A stretch of 64,000 bases of DNA from Paenibacillus tritici (lineage in GTDB: Bacteria; Bacillota; Bacilli; Paenibacillales; Paenibacillaceae), in contig NZ_JABMKX010000004.1 of assembly GCF_013204885.1 (NCBI RefSeq), forward strand, positions 186,001 through 250,000, in the 5' to 3' direction. The position numbers and the translations under genes are program-made. This document shows, one piece after another, positions 8,287 through 16,338 of this stretch (position 1 is the stretch's first letter; every line of letters starts with the position of its first letter). The notes below the pieces were generated by a model. It was not told the origin of the DNA and did not search any database. It saw only the letters and a program-made list of their open reading frames with translations.

Positions 8287-10596
8287 TTGAAAAAATTAAT
8301 TTCTTTGACTGTAAGCGCAGCCTTGCTGCTCGCTCCACTAGCCTACACGATTAACGCACCGGCTTTGAACCTGAAGGTGGATGCGGTTTCAGCAGCCTCG
8401 GAAGAAGCTCCGGCAGCGACTGCGAAGCCCGCTCCGAAACCGGCAGCCACTCCGAAGGCAACAGCCAAACCGGCTCCTACTCCGAAGGCAACAGCCAAAC
8501 CGGTACACACTCCGAAGGCAACAGCCAAACCGGTACACACTCCGAAGGCAACAGCTAAACCGGCGGCTACTCCGAAAGCGACAGCCAAACCGGCAGCTAC
8601 CCCGAAGGCAACAGCTAAGCCTGTAGCAACCACCGCCCCGGCGGCATCCCCCAAGGCAACAGCCAAACCGGCCGCAACAGCTAAGCCTGTAGCAACGGCA
8701 GCACCGGTAACTGTGCACGAAGCCGTATATCAGGACGGAGTATATGTAGCCTATGGAGATGCGTACTCCAAAGGTACAGAAGGTGCCAAAGTTACCATCA
8801 AAGACGGCAAGATCGCCGACATCGAGCTGCTGAGAACCAGTCCCAAAATCATCGACCGCAATGCCCGCGAGAATTACAGCGGAGTCTGGACGGCCTATGG
8901 CCTGATGAAAGACAGACTCGTAGGCAAAACCAGAGACGGCGCTGCTGCTGTTGACGCTGTATCCGGCGCCACCCGCACCAGCAACGGCTGGAAATTGTCG
9001 GTGGACAGAGCGTTCGCAAGATCGCTGCAGGATAAGCCGGCTGATGCCGCTTACTTCTCCGGTGTCCACATGGGTGTAGATCCTGAAGCCAAATATGCCG
9101 TATTTGCCACTTATGAGGCCAATAAGCTTACGGATGTTAAGCTGTACCCGCTGAGTGCAAACGGTGATTTCGTGGATGAGAAGACTTATACTGCTGAACA
9201 GACAGCAGCGATTGCAGCTATCACACCTGCACTGCTGGCCAAAGGTTCTGCTGCACAGCCGGTAGCCGGTTTCGAGGCCGAATCCACAGCCGCAGTTAAT
9301 GCTTTCTGGGATGCAGAGCAGAATGCGAGCGTTCATAACACGGCTGCTTACATCGACGGATTCTACTCTTCCTACGGAACGGCAAGAAGTGTAGGCGTGG
9401 AAAGAGCGGATGTTGTAATCCGCAACGGCAAGCTGGTGGATGTGAATCTGTTCAGACTTGGCAACAACCTGATAGACAGAGGCGCAACCGCTTATGCGGA
9501 GGTTGTGAAGGCGAATGCTCCGATGACAGCCAAGCTGCTGGCTAACGGCTCTTATTTTGCCAAATATGACGAGAAGGTAGACGGAATCTCCGGTGCGACC
9601 GAGAGCAGCCACGGCTGGAACCAGGCGGTAGAGCGTGCTTTTGAGAAAGCCTTGAAGGTTCCGGGTGAAGGTCAGTACTTCGACGGCAAATTTGCCGGTG
9701 TAGATAATCAGTCGAAGGTTATGGTGCTGGTTGATATTGAGGCCGACCAAGTAACGGGAATCAAGCTGAGCCTGTTCGGTACAGACGGCAAGCTGATTGC
9801 TGACGACAAGCGTACCGAAGCACAGAAATCCCTTGTAGACCAGCTGACTGCCGGTTTGCTTGCAAAAGGCGTAGACACTGCTGATATTGCCGGTCAAGAA
9901 GCGGTATCTGCCGCAGCAAAAGCAGCTCTGACTGATGCTTTGACCAATGCGTCCAAATTACAAGGCACTTATAAAGACGGTACCTTCACCGCTTACGGTA
10001 ATGCTTATGATAAAGGCACCAACAAAGCTGATGTTACGCTGCGTAACGGCAAGATCGTAAACGTTGCTCTTTCCCGTGTGGGCATGAACATGGCCGATCT
10101 GGGCAAAGCCGCTTATGCTGAAGTCCAAAAGGCTATTCCGGTACTGACCGCCAGCTTCCTTGCCGAAGGTACAAGAGAAGGTGCGCAGGGGGTTGATGCA
10201 GTATCGGGCGCTACCAGCAGCAGTGATGCACTGAAAGCTGCCGTTGACAGAGCTTATGGTAAAGCGGAAATTACAGAAACGGATAAAGCGGCTTACTTCG
10301 ATGGCATTTTCATCGGTGCAAGTGCTGACAAGACTGTAAATGTTATGGTTACGACTGAATACAATGTGCCGGTAACTATGGCTGTGTACTACCTTGATGA
10401 TAAAGGCAAAGTAAGATACGGCCTGAACGATGATGAGCTGCTCGTGAAATACGAGATCGAGAACACCTCGAATGGCAAAGGATTGCATAAGTACGGATAC
10501 CGTGCAGCAGCCTTCGGAGCGAATGATGCCCAGAAAGCCATCTCCGCCAAAGTCATCGAAGCGATTAAGGCAGCGCTTGAAGCCGCAGGCAAATAA
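8287..10596 (+). CDS. Secreted triple FMN-binding (flavinylated) protein with Ala/Pro/Lys repeat linker
   Basis: I place the start at the TTG at 8287, 8 nt after AAAGGAG, giving a signal-peptide-like N-terminus (LKKLISLTVSAALLLAPLAY); the frame is open to an ATG at 8248. Residues about 40-140 are a low-complexity linker of 10-residue units (PKATAKPAAT type). Three FMN_bind domains follow, each with a KDGKI/RNGKI strand and a flavinylation-type motif: DAVSGATRTS, DGISGATESS, DAVSGATSSS. In this family the Thr of SGAT carries covalent FMN attached by ApbE. Each domain is followed by a beta-rich insert with VDxx(A/S)K patterns. The likely role is extracellular electron transfer across the wall. 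No LPXTG or transmembrane C-terminus is visible. Confidence 0.85.
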   Translation: MKKLISLTVSAALLLAPLAYTINAPALNLKVDAVSAASEEAPAATAKPAPKPAATPKATAKPAPTPKATAKPVHTPKATAKPVHTPKATAKPAATPKATAKPAATPKATAKPVATTAPAASPKATAKPAATAKPVATAAPVTVHEAVYQDGVYVAYGDAYSKGTEGAKVTIKDGKIADIELLRTSPKIIDRNARENYSGVWTAYGLMKDRLVGKTRDGAAAVDAVSGATRTSNGWKLSVDRAFARSLQDKPADAAYFSGVHMGVDPEAKYAVFATYEANKLTDVKLYPLSANGDFVDEKTYTAEQTAAIAAITPALLAKGSAAQPVAGFEAESTAAVNAFWDAEQNASVHNTAAYIDGFYSSYGTARSVGVERADVVIRNGKLVDVNLFRLGNNLIDRGATAYAEVVKANAPMTAKLLANGSYFAKYDEKVDGISGATESSHGWNQAVERAFEKALKVPGEGQYFDGKFAGVDNQSKVMVLVDIEADQVTGIKLSLFGTDGKLIADDKRTEAQKSLVDQLTAGLLAKGVDTADIAGQEAVSAAAKAALTDALTNASKLQGTYKDGTFTAYGNAYDKGTNKADVTLRNGKIVNVALSRVGMNMADLGKAAYAEVQKAIPVLTASFLAEGTREGAQGVDAVSGATSSSDALKAAVDRAYGKAEITETDKAAYFDGIFIGASADKTVNVMVTTEYNVPVTMAVYYLDDKGKVRYGLNDDELLVKYEIENTSNGKGLHKYGYRAAAFGANDAQKAISAKVIEAIKAALEAAGK
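8450..8640 (+). repeat. 30-bp coding tandem repeat (Ala/Pro/Lys linker)
   Basis: About six in-frame copies of a 30-bp unit (ACTCCGAAGGCAACAGCCAA and variants) encode the linker between the signal sequence and the first FMN-binding domain. Two consecutive units with CCGGTACACACT are almost identical, pointing to recent slippage or unequal exchange. Confidence 0.85.
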
Positions 10597-10611
10597 TTAA
10601 ATCCATTCACC

Positions 10612-10655
10612 AGGGGTTGTCCTTGACCATGCAAATGGCGGGGACGCCCTTTTTT
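10612..10655 (+). terminator. Rho-independent terminator after the flavin protein gene
   Basis: An imperfect stem AGGGGTTGTCC / GGGGACGCCCT with a loop of about 16 nt runs into TTTTTT. Confidence 0.65.
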
Positions 10656-10820
10656 CTGTTGTTAGAGGAATTATAGAGACTTGGCAGCCGGAGCGGGACA
10701 TAAATTGGATTGGTGATTGCATAGTAATTTAAAGGGATTTGGGAAGTGAATGTCTAAACCTTAATATACACACTAATATACACAGCAGGCCGAGACCTGT
10801 AAGTAATAGGAGGCTTCACA

Positions 10821-11777
10821 ATGACATTAATCAAACAGCTATCCCCGCAGGATGAATTCACCGGCTTCTATCTGCTCAGAGAGCTGGGGCTGAAGCAGAC
10901 CAACGGTACTCCTTCCAAGGATTATTTCGATATTGTACTCGGTGATTCCAGCGGTCAGATTTCGGCTAAATATTGGGACGTCAGTGTGACGGATAAGGAG
11001 ACTTTTTTCCCGATGGCACTGGTGAAGGTCCGCGGTATTGCTCATACCTACCGGGAGAAGCTCCAGGTCAAGGTCACCAAGATTAGACTGGTGGATGAAT
11101 CCGACGGCGTGTCGCTTACGGAATTCATCCGCTCGGCTCCTGTGCGTCCTGTAGACCTGGTCCATACGATCAAAAACGCGATGGCAAGCATAACCGACCC
11201 GGACATTGCGGCGGTTGTTAACTTCTGTGTCGGTAAGGTAGAGGAGAAGCTGATGCATTATCCGGCGGCCAAAACCCATCATCATGCTTATTTTGCCGGA
11301 CTGGCTTATCATATGGTCAGAATGCTGGAGATTGGAGATTTCCTGTGCAAGCAGCGTCCGTTCCTGAATCCTGATCTGATGAGAGCGGGCATCATTCTTC
11401 ATGATATCGCCAAGCCGGAAGAAATGATCTCCCAATACGGCATTGTGTCGGATTACAGTGTGCAGGGCAAGCTGATCGGGCATATCTCCATGGCTTCGAG
11501 CTGGATTACGGAAGCGGCCATCCGGACCGGGATTGATCTGAATTCGGAGAAAATCCTGGCGCTTCAGCATCTCGTATTGTCCCATCACAATCTGGGAGAG
11601 TGGGGAAGTCCGGTTCAGCCCCAGACGGCTGAGGCGGTGGCCCTGCATCATATTGATGCCATGGATGCCAAGCTGCAGATGGTGGAGGATGCCCTCGACA
11701 CCACTCCGGAGACGGAGGAATGGACGCCATTCATTAGAGGACTGGAGAATAAGGCCGTGTACCGGCTGAAGATATAG
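10821..11777 (+). CDS. yhaM: 3'-5' exoribonuclease YhaM (OB fold + HD domain)
   Basis: A 318-aa protein of the YhaM family, which trims single-stranded RNA (and DNA) from the 3' end. Residues about 10-95 form an OB-fold nucleic-acid-binding domain (FTGFYLLRELGLKQTNGTPS, then VKVRGIAHTYREKLQVKV). Residues about 150-290 are an HD hydrolase domain with HHHAYFAGLAYH, the metal pair in ILHDIAKPEE and further His in GHISMAS and LVLSHH. The start ATG has AGGAGG 8 nt upstream. It is monocistronic and convergent with the exonuclease-TerD gene, with a two-way terminator between. Confidence 0.93.
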   Translation: MTLIKQLSPQDEFTGFYLLRELGLKQTNGTPSKDYFDIVLGDSSGQISAKYWDVSVTDKETFFPMALVKVRGIAHTYREKLQVKVTKIRLVDESDGVSLTEFIRSAPVRPVDLVHTIKNAMASITDPDIAAVVNFCVGKVEEKLMHYPAAKTHHHAYFAGLAYHMVRMLEIGDFLCKQRPFLNPDLMRAGIILHDIAKPEEMISQYGIVSDYSVQGKLIGHISMASSWITEAAIRTGIDLNSEKILALQHLVLSHHNLGEWGSPVQPQTAEAVALHHIDAMDAKLQMVEDALDTTPETEEWTPFIRGLENKAVYRLKI

Positions 11778-11815
11778 GATACTCTGTATTGCTGAAAAGC
11801 AGATAATTGCAACTC

Positions 11816-11975
11816 TCTCAAAAGCTTCAAACGCTAAAAAGGCAGCGGCTCCCGTTATGGGGGAATCGCTGCTTTTTTGTTGTTGCTCCATTGCTGCTTG
11901 CTTCAATAGTTCCGATCACTCAGCGCGTCCACCCAAATGCTTAAGCTGATCCTGCTCAAAAACAAAGAGCTGCCG
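11816..11975. repeat. Direct repeat copy A flanking the TerD pair (terminator + flank)
   Basis: The segment starts TCTCAAAAGCTTCAAA, contains the stem-loop terminator at 11836-11879 (AAAAAGGCAGCG ... CGCTGCTTTTTT), and continues through GCGCGTCCACCC and CTGATCCTGCTC. The same order of words recurs at 15263-15516 beyond the TerD-vWA gene, in the same orientation. The terminator can serve both yhaM (+) and the exonuclease-TerD gene (-). Confidence 0.75.
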
Positions 11976-11993
11976 CCAGGGGCGTATTTGGCG

Positions 11994-13415
11994 CTATGAG
12001 TGGTAAGAGGCCGGAGGGAGCTTGTCCGCAAGTCTCCTATGATCCGTAGTTTCCGCCGAGGCTGCCGATTCAGCCGCAGGCTGATCTGCAGGACCCTCAG
12101 CTTCCACCTCAAGACCGTAGTGGCTGCATAGGGCACGGAGTCCGCCCGGGAATTCCTCACCAACTGCTACGAATCTCCATTTGCCCTTATAGCGGTAGAA
12201 CTCACCAATGACGATGGCGGTCTCAAGACGGAAGTCCTGATCCAAGGAGAAGCGGGCAAGCCTCGCTCCCGATTGGGCATTCATCAGGGAAACGGAAGCG
12301 TTCTGAATCTGCTCTGCTCGCTGTCCTGCACTCTGGCTGGATATGTCCCCACCCAGCGTACAGGTCAATACGATCCGCGTCGTGGATGCCGACAGCTCCG
12401 ATAGCTGAAGCTGCAGGATTCCCGTGTGCGGAGCAGGTTGGGTGTAGGAGACCGATCCGCTCGGGTCTTCCCTGTTCCCGTAGAAGACAAAGTCCTGGTC
12501 CTGTTCGCAGTGCCCTGTCTCCCGGAGCAGACAGGCAGAGATCTCCGGTTCCAGCAAGGGAGCGGGAGAATCCCACTCCACAGCGACCAGAAGCCGGGAG
12601 GCGCTGAGCTTATCGCCGATCTCCACGCGCTGGCTGCGTACCAGCTCAGGAATAGGTGGTGAGGCAGGCGCAGGCGGAACAGCAATCGGAGGAGTGACGG
12701 AAGCCGTGACATCCTGAACCCTATCTGCAGACGGCGTTTTCATGCCCGGTATACCGGATACTGCGGGCTTCGGCGTCTTCATAGCAGTTTTGGCAGAAGC
12801 CTTGGGAGCAGACGGTTTCTTCGCGGGCTTCTTGGGCGCTGCCTTGAAGGGCGTATATCCGCCTGCAAACAGCGTCCCGGCCTTGTAGCCCTGGTTGTCC
12901 GCTAACAGCAGGGGATCGAACTGCTGCCACTGCTCCATTAATTTCAATAGAATGAGTGCCGACGCTCTGGCGTCATCCAGCGCATCGTGGTGCTTCAGCC
13001 GGATGCCGAAATGCGCTGAGACTACATTCAGCCTATGGGAGGGCAGCTCCTGGAGCATTTTTTTGCCGAGCAGATAGGTACATAAATATTGGAAATCCGG
13101 ATAGCCAAGAGACGAGTCATCCAGGCAATACCGCAGTACACTCATATCGAAGGCAGCATTATGCGCAATCACAATTTCGCCTTGCAGCAGCGGCTTAAGG
13201 GTGGGCCACAGCTCAGCGAAGGTAGGCTCGCCCTTAACCATGGAGGGTGTAATGCCGTGAATGGCGATATTCATCCCGTCGAACCGCTGCCGCGGGTCAA
13301 TCAGCCAGTCATATTCCGCTGTCACCACACCTGCCCGAACCTGAACAAGCCCGAGTGAGCAGGCGCTGGTGCGGCTGGAATTGGCTGTCTCAAAGTCTAT
13401 TGCTGTGAAATCCAT
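11994..13415 (-). CDS. DnaQ-type 3'-5' exonuclease fused to a TerD domain
   Basis: A 473-aa fusion. Residues 1-165 are a DEDDh exonuclease of DNA polymerase III epsilon type: ExoI DFETA, ExoII HNAAFD, and ExoIII HHDALDDAR with the catalytic His and Asp. Residues about 175-250 are a Lys/Ala/Pro-rich linker (KKPAKKPSAPKA). Residues about 265-440 are a TerD (tellurium-resistance/stress) domain with QRVEIGDKL, the DQDFVFYGN calcium-site loop and ETAIVIGEFYRYKGKWRF. The start ATG follows AAGGGG. It is divergent from a second TerD protein with a vWA domain. Known Ter systems pair TerD with vWA and nucleic-acid enzymes in stress or phage defence; a role here in DNA repair or defence is inferred. Confidence 0.88.
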   Translation of the reverse strand: MDFTAIDFETANSSRTSACSLGLVQVRAGVVTAEYDWLIDPRQRFDGMNIAIHGITPSMVKGEPTFAELWPTLKPLLQGEIVIAHNAAFDMSVLRYCLDDSSLGYPDFQYLCTYLLGKKMLQELPSHRLNVVSAHFGIRLKHHDALDDARASALILLKLMEQWQQFDPLLLADNQGYKAGTLFAGGYTPFKAAPKKPAKKPSAPKASAKTAMKTPKPAVSGIPGMKTPSADRVQDVTASVTPPIAVPPAPASPPIPELVRSQRVEIGDKLSASRLLVAVEWDSPAPLLEPEISACLLRETGHCEQDQDFVFYGNREDPSGSVSYTQPAPHTGILQLQLSELSASTTRIVLTCTLGGDISSQSAGQRAEQIQNASVSLMNAQSGARLARFSLDQDFRLETAIVIGEFYRYKGKWRFVAVGEEFPGGLRALCSHYGLEVEAEGPADQPAAESAASAETTDHRRLADKLPPASYHS

Positions 13416-13568
13416 CTGGGTTAGCCCCTTATCTATTATCTCTACTAAACTTCATATTAAAGGAGCAAACGGAGAAATACAAACGATGCAGGTTGAACAA
13501 AGAGTGCTGATATGGTATTCCTTATCTATGACTTCCGGATTCACTTCTATGAAGAGGAGATGAGAGAT
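13416..13568. promoter_or_regulatory. Shared divergent promoter region of the TerD pair
   Basis: A 150-bp AT-rich spacer between the two TerD genes, which must hold both promoters and probably co-regulates them. No confident operator was picked out. Confidence 0.45.
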
Positions 13569-14924
13569 TTGCAGTTGTTAAAAGGGCAGAAAGTGGATAT
13601 CACCAAGGGAACAGGCGTTCAAGATATAACCGTCCGGCTCTGCTGGGACACGAAGTATGGCGGAATTGGTGTCGATGCGGCGGCTTTTCTGTTGTCGGGT
13701 CAGAACCGGTGTGAACGGGATGAGGATTTCATTTTCTATGGGAATCCAGTATCAAGGGATGGGGCTGTAGCTCATGCTGCGGAGGGGGAGAACGGGGAGA
13801 GTCTCACCATCTGCTTATCCAGAATTCCAGAGTCCTATGCCCGGATTGCGTTGACCTTGACGATCTACGAGGGCGAGCAGCGCAATCAGGGGATGAAAGA
13901 TCTGTCCGGCTTGCAGCTGCGGCTAATGAACCGCAAGAACGGGGAAGAAATATACCGTTTCGATTACGGAGCAGATCTGTCAGAGGAGACAGCAGTCGTA
14001 GCCGGGGAGCTGTACCGCCATCAGGGGGAATGGAAGTTCAGCGCGATCGGCAGCGGTTATAACGGAGGACTGGCTGCACTCTGCAAGAGCTATGGGCTTG
14101 AGGTTGAGGAAGAGACCGGGAATGAGGTGGCAGCAACGGCAGAAGTGGCAGAGAGGGTGGAACGGGTAGAGGTGGCAGCAGCGGCAGAAGTGGCAGAGAG
14201 GGAGGAACGGGTAGAGCCTGCCCGGCCGCAGGCGGAAGACAGCGCACCGGTTAATGTGCTGTCTTCTATCGACTTACGCAAAAAAATAGTAGAGCTTACC
14301 CTCATCAAAAAACAGTTAACGGATGTAACGGCCAGAGTGGGGATCGTGCTGGACATTACCGGCTCCATGAGAAGCCTGTATGCCAGAGGGGTTGTCCAGG
14401 AAGTGGTGGAACGTATTCTCGCAGTTGCCAGCAAGTTCGATGACAACGGCTCATTGGATGTGTGGGTCTATGATACGGAATTCAGCAGACTGCCGCCGGT
14501 TACGGAACAGGAGCTGGGCAGCTATGTTGTCACTCATATCATGAATAACGATTCGATCCATAAGTTCGGCCGCAATAACGAACCGCCGGTCATGGAGGAT
14601 GTGATCCAGAAATACACCCGGGAGGAGAAGGATTCAACCCCGGTATTCATTATATTTATTAACGACGGAGGTGTAGTTAAGCCTACCAAAAAAGTAATTA
14701 TGGCCTCCTCCGCCCTGCCGGTCTTCTGGCAGTTCGTTGGGATCGGCGACTCCGACTTCGAGGTGCTGAAGCAGCTTGATACGATGAGCGGCAGACTGGT
14801 GGATAACGCAAGCTTCATCCATCTGGACCGTATCGAGGAAGTATCCGATGAGGAGCTGTATGATCAGCTGTTGAATGAATTCCCGCAGTGGCTGAAGGCG
14901 GCGAAGGCGAAGCGGATTCTGTAG
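13569..14924 (+). CDS. TerD domain-vWA domain protein (TerF/TerY-like)
   Basis: The frame opens at 13512, but the TTG at 13569 lies 8 nt after GAGGAG and begins LQLLKGQKVDITKGT, the standard TerD N-terminus, so I start there (451 aa). Residues 1-185 are TerD, with ITVRLCWD, the DEDFIFYGN calcium loop and ETAVVAGELYRHQGEWKF. Residues about 190-235 are a Glu/Ala/Val-rich repeat linker (AERVERVEVAAAAEVAEREE). Residues 250-450 are a von Willebrand A domain with the MIDAS motif DITGSMRSL and the strand PVFIIFINDGG. TerD-vWA fusions act as surface or stress sensors in tellurite/phage-inhibition systems. It is divergent from the exonuclease-TerD gene. Confidence 0.88.
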   Translation: MQLLKGQKVDITKGTGVQDITVRLCWDTKYGGIGVDAAAFLLSGQNRCERDEDFIFYGNPVSRDGAVAHAAEGENGESLTICLSRIPESYARIALTLTIYEGEQRNQGMKDLSGLQLRLMNRKNGEEIYRFDYGADLSEETAVVAGELYRHQGEWKFSAIGSGYNGGLAALCKSYGLEVEEETGNEVAATAEVAERVERVEVAAAAEVAEREERVEPARPQAEDSAPVNVLSSIDLRKKIVELTLIKKQLTDVTARVGIVLDITGSMRSLYARGVVQEVVERILAVASKFDDNGSLDVWVYDTEFSRLPPVTEQELGSYVVTHIMNNDSIHKFGRNNEPPVMEDVIQKYTREEKDSTPVFIIFINDGGVVKPTKKVIMASSALPVFWQFVGIGDSDFEVLKQLDTMSGRLVDNASFIHLDRIEEVSDEELYDQLLNEFPQWLKAAKAKRIL

Positions 14925-15262
14925 CTTTGCGTTGTGTGTTCACGTTCAACCCTATCTACTGTGCTTACGTTCGCAGTATATAGGCATATCCGCAGTACAG
15001 ACATATTCGCAGTATATAGACATGAATGTTGCACTATTTGCAGCTTGGATTCCTAGTTACCCGGGTGTAGGGAGGAATGTTGCAGGAAATGCAGGAATTG
15101 TGCTGCTAAGCCGTCCGTAGGGGGAAGATATCCTGCCTTTTATGCAACAATGTTGGATTCTGGCTGGGAGGTTGAGGGGAATGTTGTATTTTGGGCAGGA
15201 TTTTGCAAAAGCTCGCGGCTGAAGCGGGGCTTTAGGGCGGCTCGCCGGAAGGTTCTCAAATT

Positions 15263-15516
15263 TCTCAAAAGCTTCAAATGTTAAAAAAGCAGTGGTTCTC
15301 CCGTTAATTGGAGAATCATTGCTTTTTGTATCCCGCTCAAACAGCGGAGAGGACGGAACGAATGTGGAAAAGCGAATGCGTTCGCCTTGGTCTCCGGATT
15401 TTCACCGCTAAGGGGAATAAAAAAAATCTGGAGACCACAGCGATTGGAACATCGGTCCGTTCGCGCAGCGTCCATCCAAGTGTTTACGTTGATCCTACTC
15501 AGAAACTAAGGGCTGC
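15263..15516. repeat. Direct repeat copy B flanking the TerD pair
   Basis: Matches 11816-11975 at both ends: TCTCAAAAGCTTCAAA plus a terminator stem (15283-15326, AAAAAAGCAGTGGTTCTCC / GGAGAATCATTGCTTTTT) on the left and GCGCAGCGTCCATCC ... GATCCTACTCAG on the right. Copy B is about 90 bp longer because the palindromic core of the dispersed element lies in its middle. Confidence 0.75.
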
Positions 15517-15521
15517 GGAGG
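15331..15521. repeat. Dispersed palindromic element, copy 3 (diverged)
   Basis: Contains the core stem GGTCTCCGGATTTT / AAAATCTGGAGACC around CACCGCTAAGGGGAAT, followed by ACAGCG as in the other copies, with imperfect outer arms (GGACGGAACGAATG and its near-complement at 15447-15465). Relative to the copy at 30577 one core base pair has switched from A-T to T-A, keeping the pairing. Confidence 0.6.
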
Positions 15522-15522
15522 T

Positions 15523-16062
15523 TCATTTCGTCTGAAGACTAGCGGAGACCGGCAGCGCCAGGCAGTAGCCCTTGACCAGAGTATCCCCGTTCTTCAGATC
15601 TGTCTCATAAGCCCGCTTGAAGCCTAAGCCTTCATACAGCCTGACCGCAGACGCCATCATATCTGAAGTGTGAAGGTTTAAGCTGGCTGCCCCGAGGGCA
15701 ACGGCTCTTCCTGCCGCTTCATGGATCAGAAGCCTGGCCACCCCGCGTCCCCGGACAGCCGGAGAGACAGCGAGCAGACGGATGATCGGCGTATGGATTC
15801 CCAGCTCGGGCCTGCCGTAAGCGGCCTCGGAAGAGGTGAACAGCAGCACGCTCCCTACGATTTGTCCATCCAGTTCGGCTACAATCCGGGAGACCGGTGC
15901 ATCGCCGTGGACGGAATCAAGGATGGAGTCGCGGTAATCCGCCCACGAAGGCGCGGGCAGCACGGCTGAATATTCGCTGTAGGCTTCGAGTAATACTCCG
16001 GCAATGGCTTCACGGTCTGCGTCTGCGGCTTCACGGATTACAATCTCTGCGGAAATGTTCAT
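15523..16062 (-). CDS. GNAT-family N-acetyltransferase
   Basis: A 179-aa single-domain GNAT protein. The acetyl-CoA binding motif A is clear (LLAVSPAVRGRGVARLLI, Arg/Gly loop near residue 105), followed by motif B with LNLHTSDMMASAVRLYEGLGF. The start ATG has CAGGAGG at good distance. It is divergent from a LysR regulator whose downstream operon resembles the B. subtilis ytm cluster. There a GNAT enzyme (YtmI/SnaA) N-acetylates S-modified cysteine before oxygenation and deacetylation, so an equivalent role is plausible but inferred from context only. Its 3' end abuts palindromic element copy 3. Confidence 0.85.
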   Translation of the reverse strand: MNISAEIVIREAADADREAIAGVLLEAYSEYSAVLPAPSWADYRDSILDSVHGDAPVSRIVAELDGQIVGSVLLFTSSEAAYGRPELGIHTPIIRLLAVSPAVRGRGVARLLIHEAAGRAVALGAASLNLHTSDMMASAVRLYEGLGFKRAYETDLKNGDTLVKGYCLALPVSASLQTK

Positions 16063-16151
16063 CTGGCGCCTCCTGTTCGGAAATGGGGTATGCCGCTCAT
16101 TATAATCTATAAATCCGATGAGTATAAGAGGAATTTAACAATTTCGATTAA

Positions 16152-16172
16152 CAGATAGAAAAGTTCTATCTG
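16152..16172. promoter_or_regulatory. Perfect inverted repeat between GNAT and lysR genes
   Basis: CAGATAGAA-AAG-TTCTATCTG is a perfect 9-bp inverted repeat with a 3-nt spacer, placed 90 bp from the GNAT start and 167 bp from the LysR start. It is a candidate operator for one or both genes. It has no U tract and so is not a terminator. Confidence 0.5.
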
Positions 16173-16338
16173 CAATTGTGATCCATGTAATGGTATTGGC
16201 TGTATATTAGAGGATAAGTCTGTTGACAAAAAAAGGGCCGGTGACTAAGATAAAAACAAATTCTATAGAGAAGTGCGGCTCTAATTCATTGTTAGTCGAT
16301 TGGAATAGTAAATTATAAACTGTGGAGGGGGACTACGC

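Larger units (their letters stand above)
14925..15522. other. Noncoding region after TerD-vWA
   Basis: About 600 bp without a credible gene. It contains three direct repeats of a 17-19-bp word (CGCAGTATATAGGCATAT type) at 14972-15025, a G-rich stretch with repeated GGAATGTTG words at about 15070-15190, repeat copy B (15263-15516) with its terminator, and palindromic element copy 3 nested within it. Confidence 0.6.

Noticed and set aside
8389..9897. Long minus-strand ORF opposite the FMN-binding protein gene
   Set aside because: It is a shadow of the repetitive, GC-biased coding strand; its translation is Cys/Arg-rich and has no domain, whereas the plus strand has three clear FMN_bind domains.
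14932..15120. 62-codon ORF after TerD-vWA
   Set aside because: It runs through short direct repeats, lacks a ribosome site and has no recognisable protein features.
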